64,000 nucleotides of DNA from a virus. Where the stretch lies: positions 62,001 through 126,000 of the IMG/VR virus record IMGVR_UViG_3300035703_000005; one strand, 5' to 3'. Below, piece by piece: positions 44,512-52,034 of the stretch (within the stretch, counting starts at the first letter, position 1; each line of letters starts with the position of its first letter). A program made the position numbers and the translations under genes. Under the pieces are notes generated by a model, which saw nothing but the letters and a program-made list of their open reading frames with translations, ran no database searches and was not told the origin of the DNA.

Positions 44512-44725
44512 TCCTTACGTTGCTTACTCCTAGATTCTACTCATCAGATTTACTTGTTGGACCTAATCGTTGGAATACTCGCTGCGTTCAACTTATTACC
44601 CTGTCTCGACTTGAACGAGACTGTTTTCTATAGCCTTTGCGTTTGTTAGTAATAAGCATACTGACAGGTTTCTTTTACCTTTCAGTTTTCCGTTCAACCC
44701 AACTTTGGAATAAAGTTTGGGCAAG
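44512..44725 (-). other. spacer within RNA island
   Basis: Holds an isolated T-arm-like hairpin (GTCTCG-TTCAAGT-CGAGAC at about 44606-44626), a 22-aa basic frame over the same place, and a CCCAAACTTT/AAAGTTGGG hairpin near 44698-44724. Looks like tRNA debris; no firm gene. Confidence 0.4.
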
Positions 44726-44797
44726 TGGAACCGACAAGATTTGAACTTGTGACCGCTCGGTTATCAGCCGAGTGCTCTACCACTGAGCTACGATTCC
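44726..44797 (-). tRNA. tRNA-Ile (GAU)
   Basis: Acceptor GGAATCG/CGGTTCC, anticodon arm CTCGG-CTGATAA-CCGAG, A73. Confidence 0.96.
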
Positions 44798-44917
44798 ATC
44801 AAGGTAGGAGTCGATATCAACAACCTACCAGTTTCAGTTTTCGGACTGAAAAACCTATCACTAACCAACCGAAGTTTCATAACGGAGAAAGTGAATCTCC
44901 GTGACCATAAGGTCAAG

Positions 44918-44991
44918 AGGGAACAATCGGATTTGAACCGATAACACCATGATCTTCAATCATGTGCTCTACCAATTGGAGCTATGTTCCC
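44918..44991 (-). tRNA. tRNA-Phe (GAA)
   Basis: Acceptor GGGAACA/TGTTCCC, anticodon arm CATGA-TTGAAGA-TCATG; residue 73 is U rather than the usual A. Confidence 0.93.
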
Positions 44992-44994
44992 AAG

Positions 44995-45068
44995 TCCAGA
45001 TGAAAGGATTTGAACCTCCGACTTCTCCGCCCCAAACGGAGCGCTCTACCAAACTGAGCTACACCTGG
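44995..45068 (-). tRNA. tRNA-Pro (UGG), second copy
   Basis: Acceptor CCAGGTG/CATCTGG, anticodon arm CTCCG-TTTGGGG-CGGAG, A73. Same anticodon as the gene at 37439 but different stems. Confidence 0.94.
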
Positions 45069-45072
45069 ATGG

Positions 45073-45144
45073 TAGTCCTAACGGGATTTGAACCCGTGTC
45101 TTCACTGTGAAAGAGTGATGTCCTCACCACTAGACGATAGGACC
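45073..45144 (-). tRNA. tRNA-Glu (UUC)
   Basis: Acceptor GGTCCTA/TAGGACT (G1-U72), anticodon arm TCACT-CTTTCAC-AGTGA, A73. Confidence 0.94.
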
Positions 45145-45323
45145 AGATGGGAGGGGTATCCCACACGAAGTTACTTACGGATTACGCTTCGTAGCCTTAT
45201 GAATCCTGCCATCATCCGATGGTGGCTAGAAATCCCTCCCCAATTCCAGTTATTACTACAACATTCTTCTGCAAACTGGCAACCTCTGAAGAATGCGTGG
45301 AGATTCGTACTGATGATCTCCAA
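45145..45323 (-). other. spacer within RNA island
   Basis: About 180 nt between tRNA-Glu and tRNA-Asp with no convincing frame on the minus strand; a GAAGTTAC...GTAATCC region and a CACCATCGGATGATGG repeat are the only local structure seen. Confidence 0.3.
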
Positions 45324-45397
45324 CGACCCATAGGGGATTTGAACCCCTGATCTCCTCTTGGACAGAGAGGCGCGTTAGACCGCTACGCTAATGGGCC
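45324..45397 (-). tRNA. tRNA-Asp (GUC)
   Basis: Acceptor GGCCCAT/ATGGGTC, anticodon arm CCTCT-CTGTCCA-AGAGG, G73 as expected for Asp. Confidence 0.96.
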
Positions 45398-45443
45398 AAG
45401 AGCACAATCCACTACCAATGGTATCATTGGGCAGATCATGCAG

Positions 45444-45534
45444 TGAGAGAGGAGGGAATTGAACCCCCGATGGTTCTTATGTACGTGTTTTACAGACACG
45501 GACTACACATATTGCCGACAGTAGCCACTCTCCC
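45444..45534 (-). tRNA. tRNA-Tyr (GUA)
   Basis: Class II; acceptor GGGAGAG paired with CTCTCTC, anticodon arm CGTGT-CTGTAAA-ACACG, A73. Its first base is the last base of the upstream gene's TAG stop. Confidence 0.95.
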
Positions 45535-45929
45535 TAGATTTTATACTGCAAATAATTTTCACCAAGATTGATTGAGTTTTTATTATCTTTTATGATGTCT
45601 TTGGGAATAAGATACTTATCACCATCAGCAGTTAGTATGAATAACTGGTCATAAAAGATTTCAGTATTGAGTTTATTGACAAAATTAGATTTACTATTTC
45701 CACCAGTAATCCTCAATCCCACTACATATTTTCCACTAGAAGATTTGGAGTTAGTTGTCTTTACTTGTATTTTTTGTAATCCAAGTTCAGGAAACTCAAC
45801 AATCAAATCGTAATCTTGACTATCTGTTAATGGGATAGAAACAGTATATCCAAGACCACAAAAGTGGGCAATACAAATACCCAATCCAACATCACCTTGT
45901 TTCTTGGTGTTTTTGCAGTTATGGAACAT
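45534..45929 (-). CDS. PD-(D/E)XK-type homing endonuclease-like protein
   Basis: 131 aa. KKQGDVGLGICIAHFCGLGY, SQDYDLIVEFPELG then LQKIQVKTTNS give the ordered E/D...D...QxK pattern of restriction-fold homing nucleases such as I-SspI. KYLIPKD and the acidic/hydrophobic C-terminus agree. It is free-standing between tRNA-Lys and tRNA-Tyr, targets probably a tRNA gene, and its stop codon is fused to tRNA-Tyr. Confidence 0.8.
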   Translation of the reverse strand: MFHNCKNTKKQGDVGLGICIAHFCGLGYTVSIPLTDSQDYDLIVEFPELGLQKIQVKTTNSKSSSGKYVVGLRITGGNSKSNFVNKLNTEIFYDQLFILTADGDKYLIPKDIIKDNKNSINLGENYLQYKI

Positions 45930-45954
45930 ATCTTATAACGGAGTAATACTCTGT

Positions 45955-45962
45955 TATTTATA
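45955..45962 (-). promoter_or_regulatory. late promoter TATAAATA
   Basis: Late octamer on the minus strand, 25 nt before the endonuclease ATG at 45929. Confidence 0.7.
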
Positions 45963-45978
45963 AGAGTTATGTTCCATA

Positions 45979-46051
45979 TGGGTCTGGTGGGACTCGAACC
46001 CACGATATACTGGTTAAAAGCCAGGTGCATTAGCCGCTATGCAACAGACCC
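45979..46051 (-). tRNA. tRNA-Lys (UUU)
   Basis: Acceptor GGGTCTG/CAGACCC, anticodon stem CTGG/CCAG around CTTTTAA, A73. Confidence 0.96.
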
Positions 46052-46053
46052 AA

Positions 46054-46082
46054 ATAATATAGGATAAATATTCGGTTGTCTA
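46054..46082 (-). promoter_or_regulatory. promoter of tRNA-Lys
   Basis: TAGACA (46077-46082), 17-bp spacer, TATTAT (46054-46059), 2-3 nt before the tRNA 5' end. Confidence 0.6.
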
Positions 46083-46176
46083 GGTTCGGTGTGGTCTCTC
46101 TCAACCACTCGATTAGAATACCACCATTTGAACTCTGATTGGAGGATGGTGGACACTTGGGAAACTGTCACAAGCA

Positions 46177-46219
46177 ACAAAAAAGGGGAGGAAACTTTTG
46201 GTTTCTCTCCCCTTCTTTT
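46177..46219 (-). terminator. terminator after 33-aa gene
   Basis: AAGGGGAGAGAAACC...GGTTTCCTCCCC followed by T on the minus strand, about 20 nt past the 46240 stop. Confidence 0.75.
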
Positions 46220-46239
46220 GCTTTTATGGATTAAACATC

Positions 46240-46341
46240 TTACATATGTCTTTCCATATCCGCAAACAGGGGAGCACCCTCAATATGCCAATAGCGGCAA
46301 TCGAGAATACTAAACTGTTTTGTGGGCATTGGGTAAGACAT
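46240..46341 (-). CDS. hypothetical peptide, 33 aa
   Basis: MSYPMPTKQFSILDCRYWHI then EGAPLFADMERHM. Supported by a dedicated promoter and terminator. No family recognised. Confidence 0.5.
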   Translation of the reverse strand: MSYPMPTKQFSILDCRYWHIEGAPLFADMERHM

Positions 46342-46362
46342 TGTTTTCGACCTAAGTGTTTT

Positions 46363-46393
46363 TATTTATAAGACTTTTTTGTTAAAAAGTCAA
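46363..46393 (-). promoter_or_regulatory. promoter with overlapping late octamer
   Basis: TTGACT (46388-46393), 17-bp spacer, TATAAA (46365-46370) that is also part of TATAAATA (46363-46370). Confidence 0.65.
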
Positions 46394-46394
46394 G

Positions 46395-46467
46395 CACCCC
46401 TGGTAGGATTTGCACCCACGACCAACGGCTTAGAAGGCCGATGCTCTATCTACTGAGCTACAGGGGC
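46395..46467 (-). tRNA. tRNA-Arg (UCU)
   Basis: Acceptor GCCCCTG/CAGGGGT (G1-U72), anticodon stem CGGC/GCCG around CTTCTAA, G73. T-loop is TGCAAAT: the conserved pseudouridine-55 position is G. Confidence 0.93.
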
Positions 46468-46484
46468 ATGTTTGGTATGAAGTT

Positions 46485-46513
46485 ATTATAGTGGGGGAAG
46501 GGTTTTCTGTCAA
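46485..46513 (-). promoter_or_regulatory. promoter of tRNA-Arg (UCU)
   Basis: TTGACA (46508-46513), 17-bp spacer, TATAAT (46485-46490); perfect consensus, 18 nt before the tRNA. Confidence 0.85.
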
Positions 46514-46534
46514 CCCCTCCCTCCTATTTAATTG

Positions 46535-47182
46535 TTAAACTTCTACCTTGATCAGACGGGATGCATAATCATAAGCATAAGATGTGCGAGCACCATGATG
46601 CCCCCATCCAATCCAACTATACGCATAGTCCATATAACGATTGATAGACTTACCAGGAATTTTCATTCGGTCTTCAATCTCTTTCCATTGGACTTCATTT
46701 GTTAGATAACGAAGTTGCGTGTGAAGTGATGATGGTGAACCACCAAACTTCCTAGCAAAATCACCCAATCCATAATAACGATTGGCAGATGTCCATTGAA
46801 TCAGTCCGTAACCACCATCGCAGTTACGCCAACTGGTTCTGCTACCACCTTCGCAAATGTTAGGAATAAAAGTTGATTCCTGACGAATATTGCCCATAAT
46901 GGTAGCAAGGGCGTTTCTGTCTTTAATACCACGATCCTGGAAGTATGCCAGGGTAGCATTCTCATGTTCATTACACCCTTTACAAATTAACCTTAACTCT
47001 TTAGGTTTTTCGGGAGCAACCTCGCGGATTGCTGTCTTTGATGTAGGCTCCTCTTGAACAATTGCGAAAGGTGGTTTTGAAGGACCATTCACGGGTGGAG
47101 GAGGAAACACTGAAGGCAGTGATGCCGTTGTGGTTGTAACCGTTGCCAAAAGAGGCAGGGTTACTGTAAAGAAATTTTGCAT
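46535..47182 (-). CDS. phage tail lysozyme (Phage_lysozyme2-like)
   Basis: 215 aa. Possible signal or membrane segment at the N-terminus (MQNFFTVTLPLLATVTTTTA) and a Pro-rich linker. The catalytic domain (about residues 75-210) reads NALATIMGNIRQESTFIPNI, with Glu in RQES as catalytic base, GGYGLIQWTSANRYYGL and YAYSWIGWGHHGARTSYAYD. This is the lysozyme-like tail-lysozyme family that cuts peptidoglycan at genome entry or exit. The exported N-terminus is unusual for a tail protein. Confidence 0.75.
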   Translation of the reverse strand: MQNFFTVTLPLLATVTTTTASLPSVFPPPPVNGPSKPPFAIVQEEPTSKTAIREVAPEKPKELRLICKGCNEHENATLAYFQDRGIKDRNALATIMGNIRQESTFIPNICEGGSRTSWRNCDGGYGLIQWTSANRYYGLGDFARKFGGSPSSLHTQLRYLTNEVQWKEIEDRMKIPGKSINRYMDYAYSWIGWGHHGARTSYAYDYASRLIKVEV

Positions 47183-47283
47183 TTAAATTAATTGAACTCT
47201 ACATCCTAATAGAGAAAGCGCACTTCCCCTTTCTCAAGGGGCAATCTCCTAGGCTCTAATTGTCACTTCAAACTCTCATTACA

Positions 47284-47308
47284 AGAAAACCCACATAAGT
47301 GGGATTTT
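47284..47308 (-). terminator. terminator after 48-aa gene
   Basis: CCCAC-TTAT-GTGGG followed by TTTTC on the minus strand, about 35 nt after the stop at 47344. Confidence 0.7.
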
Positions 47309-47343
47309 TCATTATAAGTTAATATTTAGTTTTTTGCAAGCCG

Positions 47344-47490
47344 TCACATGTTAGTGCTTAGAATCTCTTCACGAAACTCTTCATAAACCGCACAAGCATT
47401 CAAATAATCTCCCATTTCTGCGAGATAATGAAGTCGGTCAATAACACTATCCTTCAGATCTTCAACGTTGTCAATGAGCTGATGTTCCAT
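47344..47490 (-). CDS. hypothetical protein, 48 aa
   Basis: MEHQLIDNVEDLKDSVIDRL, HYLAEMGDYLNACAVYEEF: a helical peptide with repeat-like hydrophobic spacing. Start overlaps the upstream gene's end by about 20 nt. Confidence 0.55.
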   Translation of the reverse strand: MEHQLIDNVEDLKDSVIDRLHYLAEMGDYLNACAVYEEFREEILSTNM

Positions 47491-47908
47491 GAAAGTAATC
47501 CTTCCTGTAGTAACGACCGAGTACATTGCTATTGTAGTACCGAGGTTCCCCAGTGTCAAGGGCCTCTGTCAGGACATTATTTAGGAACAACTGACGGGTC
47601 TCCTCATAATTCGTTTTACCTACAGTATCGTGTAGAGAAATTATGAATCTTCTGAACTTATCTTTTCCGTATTTCTTAATATCATCTTTGAGTTCTGGAC
47701 AGGATCCGTAATACTTTTTCCAATCAGACTCCTGTTTAGATCTTCGAGTTGCACCCTTTTTCTTTCGGAAGCTCCAGAAATACTTTCTCCCAAAGTAACT
47801 CCGATTATTTTCAAGGCAGTCAATACGATAAACAAAACCAAAATGATCCTGAATATGATCTGACTCAAAAACCTCTCCATTATAAGTCCAAGGGTTTTCA
47901 TAGCTCAT
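47471..47908 (-). CDS. GIY-YIG-like nuclease domain protein
   Basis: 145 aa. FVYRIDCLENNRSYFGRKYF supplies the two short strands (xVYxI and YxGRKY) of a GIY-YIG fold with its Arg; ESDWKKYYGSCPELKDDIKK and NYEETRQLFLNNVL (catalytic-type Glu) follow. Resembles small T4-like endonucleases such as the Seg group. It may be structural-gene linked rather than mobile. Confidence 0.65.
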   Translation of the reverse strand: MSYENPWTYNGEVFESDHIQDHFGFVYRIDCLENNRSYFGRKYFWSFRKKKGATRRSKQESDWKKYYGSCPELKDDIKKYGKDKFRRFIISLHDTVGKTNYEETRQLFLNNVLTEALDTGEPRYYNSNVLGRYYRKDYFHGTSAH

Positions 47909-47935
47909 AAAGCTTTAAAATTCACTAAGCTTTAT

Positions 47936-48460
47936 TTAGTTAGAACGATCTAAAATTAAAAATAAATTTCCAAATCCACTATCCCATTTATAATCTGTCA
48001 TACTAAACTTTGTTTGTGTAGAAACAAATCCTTTTTCTAGAAATTTTAATTTAAAAATTTCTACAACATTATTAGCTGATATTGATATTCTATCATATAT
48101 TAAAAATTCAAAATTAATATTTAAAATTATTCTAGATTCTTTTTTTAAATAAGAACTATAATTTAATACTTTTTCAATAATTTCCAAATGAGTACAATAT
48201 TTAAATTCAGAGTTATTTACTAATATTAAAGTACTATAATTATTATGTTTCGGAATTACATCAACATTAATAATATTTTTATAAATTTGACCTAAACAAT
48301 TTAAAGCCAAAACTGGAAAATTTTTAACAGAATCTAAAACAAATTTATCTAATGGTAAAATTACTTTATCATCATTTTTTTTATTATGAACAAAAGATAC
48401 CCATCTTTCTCCATAATGTTGTTGAAGATACAACAATTTGAAATATTGATCTTTATTCAT
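47936..48460 (-). CDS. hypothetical protein, AT-rich, 174 aa
   Basis: MNKDQYFKLLYLQQHYGERW, DVIPKHNNYSTLILVNNSEF and a C-terminal WDSGFGNLFLILDRSN. No motif recognised. Base composition much richer in A/T than its neighbours. Pairs with the next gene (8-nt overlap) inside a segment flanked by ~32-bp near-repeats. Confidence 0.55.
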   Translation of the reverse strand: MNKDQYFKLLYLQQHYGERWVSFVHNKKNDDKVILPLDKFVLDSVKNFPVLALNCLGQIYKNIINVDVIPKHNNYSTLILVNNSEFKYCTHLEIIEKVLNYSSYLKKESRIILNINFEFLIYDRISISANNVVEIFKLKFLEKGFVSTQTKFSMTDYKWDSGFGNLFLILDRSN

Positions 48461-48938
48461 TTTTTTTAAATATCATTTGTGTAACTGGATATATAAAATT
48501 ACCCAAATTACCTATATCATCTGATCTGGATTTACTATAAACTAAAGTAAAATTTGAAATATTACTAAAATATTCAATGAGTTTTTCATCAAAATCTAAA
48601 AAATTACTTTTAAATTCTAAATTATTTTTGTTATAAATTAAAAATTTATTTAAAGAAATACAAAAATATACATTAGAAAATTTACTAAAATTATTTAATA
48701 ATATTTTTACATCTTCCGTTGAAATAAAATTATCTGGATTAATTACTAACACTATACAAATATAATTTCTATCTGGAATATCAAAGTTTTTATTAACGTA
48801 AAAAACATCTTCAATTGATTTTAAATTTAAAAATTTTTTAATCAATTCTTCTTGAGGAAATGGCCCAGGATTTTGCATTAAAAATGGATTTATTCTATTC
48901 TTAATTGGTAAATTATCTACATACGATATTTTAACCAT
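48453..48938 (-). CDS. hypothetical protein, AT-rich, 161 aa
   Basis: From ATG 48938 (MVKISYVDNLPIKNRINPFL); mixed alpha/beta look with repeated NPD/NKNFD turns and SDDIGNLGNFIYPVTQMIF. No motif recognised; AT-rich. May share a fold with its downstream partner. Confidence 0.55.
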   Translation of the reverse strand: MVKISYVDNLPIKNRINPFLMQNPGPFPQEELIKKFLNLKSIEDVFYVNKNFDIPDRNYICIVLVINPDNFISTEDVKILLNNFSKFSNVYFCISLNKFLIYNKNNLEFKSNFLDFDEKLIEYFSNISNFTLVYSKSRSDDIGNLGNFIYPVTQMIFKKNE

Positions 48939-49046
48939 AAAGCTCTTAAAATCACTGAGCATTATTTATCCTTTGAACCCGGACAGAGTTATTATAGTCA
49001 CAAAAAAGGGGGTTAGTCAACCCCCCAAGTTATATTTTAATTGTTC

Positions 49047-50126
49047 TCAACGAACATTAGCACGATACCACTTCTCAAAATCTTCTCTACGCTTATCACC
49101 TCTTGGTGGCATAGGAGTTTTTTCTCCACGAACTTTTTCATACTTTCTATCTTCCTTCTCACCCTTCTCGGGATCACGCTGATAACCTTCGGTTTCTAGT
49201 TCCTCTGGAAGAGAACCACTTCTTAATCTTGAAGGAGGTCTCTTTGCCATTCTACGCTCAATCTCACCATGTTTACCCTTTGTTGGGGGTTCATAAGACA
49301 TTGTTTTTGATTTGGCAAATCTTTTCTTATTTCCCTCAATTCTATCTCTTTCTTTTTGATGTTTCATAATTTCTGCTTCAGTGAGTCCCATGATGATGGA
49401 CTCTCTCCACTCTTTACTCATGTTTGCCATCATTACGAGTGCATTCTCTTCGGTCTCTGCATATCCTTCATCTAGAAGGTGACCTTTGACTAGATCAAAG
49501 ATATCAACATCAGCAGCAAGATTTACACCCTTCTTAGCAAGGTCAAAACCCGTCTTTGCGGTTGATGCTGCAGGAGCCTTAGGTGCAGGCATAGAAGACT
49601 TCGTATCCTTCATAAGAGGATTGGTGGTTGCACTAGTTCCTCTTGTGCGATCTCTCTCTGCCTTTGCAGCAGCAAGTTTTGGATTTGCTTTTGCCCATTG
49701 ATCCATCGCAGATCCTGCGGGTTTTGCAGGAGCTGGAGCAGCTGGTTTTGGTGCAGTAGTTGCAGCAGGTTTTGGAGTAGTTGCAGGAGCTGAGGAAGCA
49801 GGTTTTGATCCTACAACTGAAGAACCTTTAATTTTTGAAGCTTTTGCAAATGCAGCATCACGAGCACCAGCAAATCTAGATTTATATGGTGTTGCAGATG
49901 GTTTTGATGAAGAAGTTGGTACTGGAGCTGCGCCTCTTCTTGATCCAGAACCACTTGGAGTTGGTCTAAAAACAGTTGAAGTTTGTCCAGTTGATCTAGC
50001 TCCAGCTTGACCCATTTCATCAATCTGTTCTACGTTTTCTTCAACGACTTCTTCACTGAGAACTTCGGGAGTCTCATGAACCTTTGAATAGGCCTCCATG
50101 AGACCCTTGATTTCTTCTGCTCTCAT
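49047..50126 (-). CDS. virion structural protein, Ala/Pro/Ser-rich
   Basis: 359 aa. N-terminus RAEEIKGLMEAYSKVHETPE, a long low-complexity Ala/Pro/Lys/Ser linker (about 45-210), then ADVDIFDLVKGHLLDEGYAE and TEENALVMMANMSKEWRESI, which resembles the C-terminal module of several cyanomyovirus structural proteins, and a basic tail. Probably a particle-associated or assembly protein. Tandem AATAAATA/GATAAATA late elements lie at 50156-50167, about 30 nt upstream. Confidence 0.65.
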   Translation of the reverse strand: MRAEEIKGLMEAYSKVHETPEVLSEEVVEENVEQIDEMGQAGARSTGQTSTVFRPTPSGSGSRRGAAPVPTSSSKPSATPYKSRFAGARDAAFAKASKIKGSSVVGSKPASSAPATTPKPAATTAPKPAAPAPAKPAGSAMDQWAKANPKLAAAKAERDRTRGTSATTNPLMKDTKSSMPAPKAPAASTAKTGFDLAKKGVNLAADVDIFDLVKGHLLDEGYAETEENALVMMANMSKEWRESIIMGLTEAEIMKHQKERDRIEGNKKRFAKSKTMSYEPPTKGKHGEIERRMAKRPPSRLRSGSLPEELETEGYQRDPEKGEKEDRKYEKVRGEKTPMPPRGDKRREDFEKWYRANVR

Positions 50127-50155
50127 TTTCCTGCAATAAAAGTACTTTATATTGT

Positions 50156-50167
50156 TATTTATTTATC
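50156..50167 (-). promoter_or_regulatory. late promoter, tandem octamers
   Basis: GATAAATA and AATAAATA overlap by 4 nt on the minus strand; they cover the end of the 50159-50596 gene. Confidence 0.6.
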
Positions 50168-50596
50168 TTCAGGTTTCCAAGAACAATCAATTCCCTCAAA
50201 AACTGGAGAACAAATTCTCATAGGTGGTGCAAGTTGTTTACAATCCTCAGAATAACATAATGATTCATCATTCGTCTCTTCAAGGTATCGTGGTTTATAT
50301 TTTTTATCCGACTCTACAATAATACGATCATATTCCTTTGTTACATCTTTTATAGCGTTATCAACATCTCTGACAACCCTACGGTTTACTTTGTCAGGAT
50401 CTTGTAGTATAATCTCATTAAGAACACCTTGCGGGAAATACTTTCTTTGAATTTCGTCCAATAAGTTCCAAAGTCCATTTTCTGATATTCCTGTACATTG
50501 TGAAAGAGCTGCAATTATAGTTGATACTACCACTCCAACTATAATTAGTTGTTTTTTATTTGATTTCTTTTTACCAAATTGAAAATTGAATTGCAT
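50159..50596 (-). CDS. hypothetical membrane-anchored protein, 145 aa
   Basis: Basic start (MQFNFQFGKKKSNKKQL), a transmembrane segment (IIVGVVVSTIIAALSQ), then a soluble domain ending with four Cys (SLCYSEDCKQLAPPMRICSP...DCSW) that could form disulfides if periplasmic. It could be spanin or holin-accessory-like; unproven. It ends where the plus-strand structural gene promoter region lies downstream. Confidence 0.5.
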   Translation of the reverse strand: MQFNFQFGKKKSNKKQLIIVGVVVSTIIAALSQCTGISENGLWNLLDEIQRKYFPQGVLNEIILQDPDKVNRRVVRDVDNAIKDVTKEYDRIIVESDKKYKPRYLEETNDESLCYSEDCKQLAPPMRICSPVFEGIDCSWKPEDK

Positions 50597-50631
50597 GATT
50601 TGAAATCATTCTATTAATAGTTATAATCATC

Positions 50632-50639
50632 AATAAATA
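50632..50639 (+). promoter_or_regulatory. late promoter AATAAATA (+)
   Basis: Plus-strand late octamer, 29 nt before the ATG at 50668, with GAGGAA-type RBS between (near 50657). Confidence 0.65.
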
Positions 50640-50667
50640 TAAAATAGGGAAAGACTGAGGAACATTA

Positions 50668-51219
50668 ATGTCTAGACTCGGGATCAATACTGGTGCAAAT
50701 CCTAATGATGGTCAGGGAGATCCATTGAGAATTGCAATGGGTAAAATTAATAGTAATTTCCAAGAAGTTTATACTAAATTTGGAGATGGATTTGACTTAG
50801 TAAGTTATGCAAGCACTGCAGGAATTTCCACTCTTTCTAGAAACTTAACAGGAAATCCTATTATCAGTGTTTCTGGAGTTTTAAATGCAGGAATTACAAC
50901 AACAGAACATCTAGAAGTAAGAAATATAACTTCAACTGGTGTAGTTACTGCTACTCAATTTGTAGGTGATGGAAGTCAACTTACAAATGTGACTGCTCTT
51001 GTTGGTGGATTGGAAGTTTTAGATAATAATGTAAGAAAAGGTGTTGCAAGAGAATTAAACTTCGGTGATAATATTACATCAACTGGACCCGATGGGGTCG
51101 GAAGAATAACCATTGGCGTATCCACAGTGATATTGACTTCCCCAAATGGAAGTAGATATAGATTAAATGTAGATAATAATGGTAATTTAAGTACAACTTT
51201 GGTAAACTTTATTCCATAA
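50668..51219 (+). CDS. tail fibre/baseplate-type structural protein
   Basis: 183 aa. The start SRLGINTGANPNDGQGDPLR, IAMGKINSNFQEVYTKFGDG is a module I recognise from many cyanomyovirus virion proteins; ITSTGVVTATQFVGDGSQLT is the repeat unit found in their tail-fibre-like proteins. Beta-rich with Gly/Thr/Ser. Late-expressed from 50632. Confidence 0.75.
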   Translation: MSRLGINTGANPNDGQGDPLRIAMGKINSNFQEVYTKFGDGFDLVSYASTAGISTLSRNLTGNPIISVSGVLNAGITTTEHLEVRNITSTGVVTATQFVGDGSQLTNVTALVGGLEVLDNNVRKGVARELNFGDNITSTGPDGVGRITIGVSTVILTSPNGSRYRLNVDNNGNLSTTLVNFIP

Positions 51220-51231
51220 TATAGAGGGTTT

Positions 51232-51423
51232 ATGCCACGAGAATGGAACACTCCAGAACGTGAGTGTTGGAATGCACCCATTCATCAGATCCTAAAAGCA
51301 ATCGATAATCATACTCGATTGTGGATGGAAACTGGAGATTATTGGCATGAAAATCAAGCAAATATATTAAGAAACTATCTATACGAACTTAAGAATTGGA
51401 TTCATCGACAAGAAGAACGTTAA
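51232..51423 (+). CDS. hypothetical protein, 63 aa
   Basis: MPREWNTPERECWNAPIHQI, helical, Trp-rich, ending ELKNWIHRQEER; 12 nt after the fibre-type gene on the plus strand, so cotranscribed. Ends 4 nt into the convergent lysozyme gene. Confidence 0.6.
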   Translation: MPREWNTPERECWNAPIHQILKAIDNHTRLWMETGDYWHENQANILRNYLYELKNWIHRQEER

Positions 51424-52034
51424 GACTTCCAAAGTTTTCCTTCCGCTTTTCTTCTGCGTAAAAGTCCAAGTTCAACTTTACTACCTGGATTACGATAAAG
51501 TTCTAATGCAGATGGAACTTCACTCCACTTTTTTTCTCTGAGAACTCTAGATATTGTACTAAATCCAGAAGAATTATAAAAATTAGCTCCAAGATTATAA
51601 GCAAATGATAAAAGTGCGCCTTGTTGGTTTTCACTCATTTCATTCCAATAAGGAATTTTTTGCAAAGAAGGAAGGAACTCACGACGTAATTGATGATAAA
51701 GCAAATCATCCGCTTCATCTTGCGTAATTGAATTGCCAATCATAAAACTAGAACCATCCTTTCTACGGGTACTTCCCCACCCAATTGTTATGGGAAGTCC
51801 TCCAGTATGAGGATCATAATACGCTTTTAATTTGCATCCTTCAAATTCCTTGATCAAATCAACCCCAGAAAGGGGAAGTCCCTCAAGAGTTGGCTCTACT
51901 TTTTGATTTCTATAGAGTCTTGCAAATTCATCAAGAATTTCCTTATGTACTGATGCTTGAAGAAATTCCCACGCCTTATTCTGGTGTGGGAGATCTTTGT
52001 AATTTTTTACCGCATCGATAAATTTTATAGTCAT
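51420..52034 (-). CDS. lysozyme, GH24 endolysin type
   Basis: 204 aa. Catalytic domain (from about residue 55): LIKEFEGCKLKAYYDPHTGG, LPITIGWGSTRRKDGS holds the Glu...Thr pair (E at EFEG, T in TIGWG) of T4-lysozyme-like GH24 enzymes; SENQQGALLSFAYNLGANFY and SALELYRNPGSKVELGLLRR are further blocks. A 45-residue N-terminal module (FIDAVKNYKDLPHQNKAWEF) resembles that of the adjacent protease-like protein. Confidence 0.88.
   Translation of the reverse strand: MTIKFIDAVKNYKDLPHQNKAWEFLQASVHKEILDEFARLYRNQKVEPTLEGLPLSGVDLIKEFEGCKLKAYYDPHTGGLPITIGWGSTRRKDGSSFMIGNSITQDEADDLLYHQLRREFLPSLQKIPYWNEMSENQQGALLSFAYNLGANFYNSSGFSTISRVLREKKWSEVPSALELYRNPGSKVELGLLRRRKAEGKLWKS

Noticed and set aside
44350-44649. 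99-aa plus-strand frame in the tRNA island.
   Set aside because: Runs over two tRNA-like genes antisense; no coding signal. The same applies to 45088-45333 and 42660-42881.
41660-46470. CRISPR array.
   Set aside because: The regularly recurring GATTCGAACC-like motifs are tRNA T-loops on the opposite strand, not repeats with spacers of constant length.
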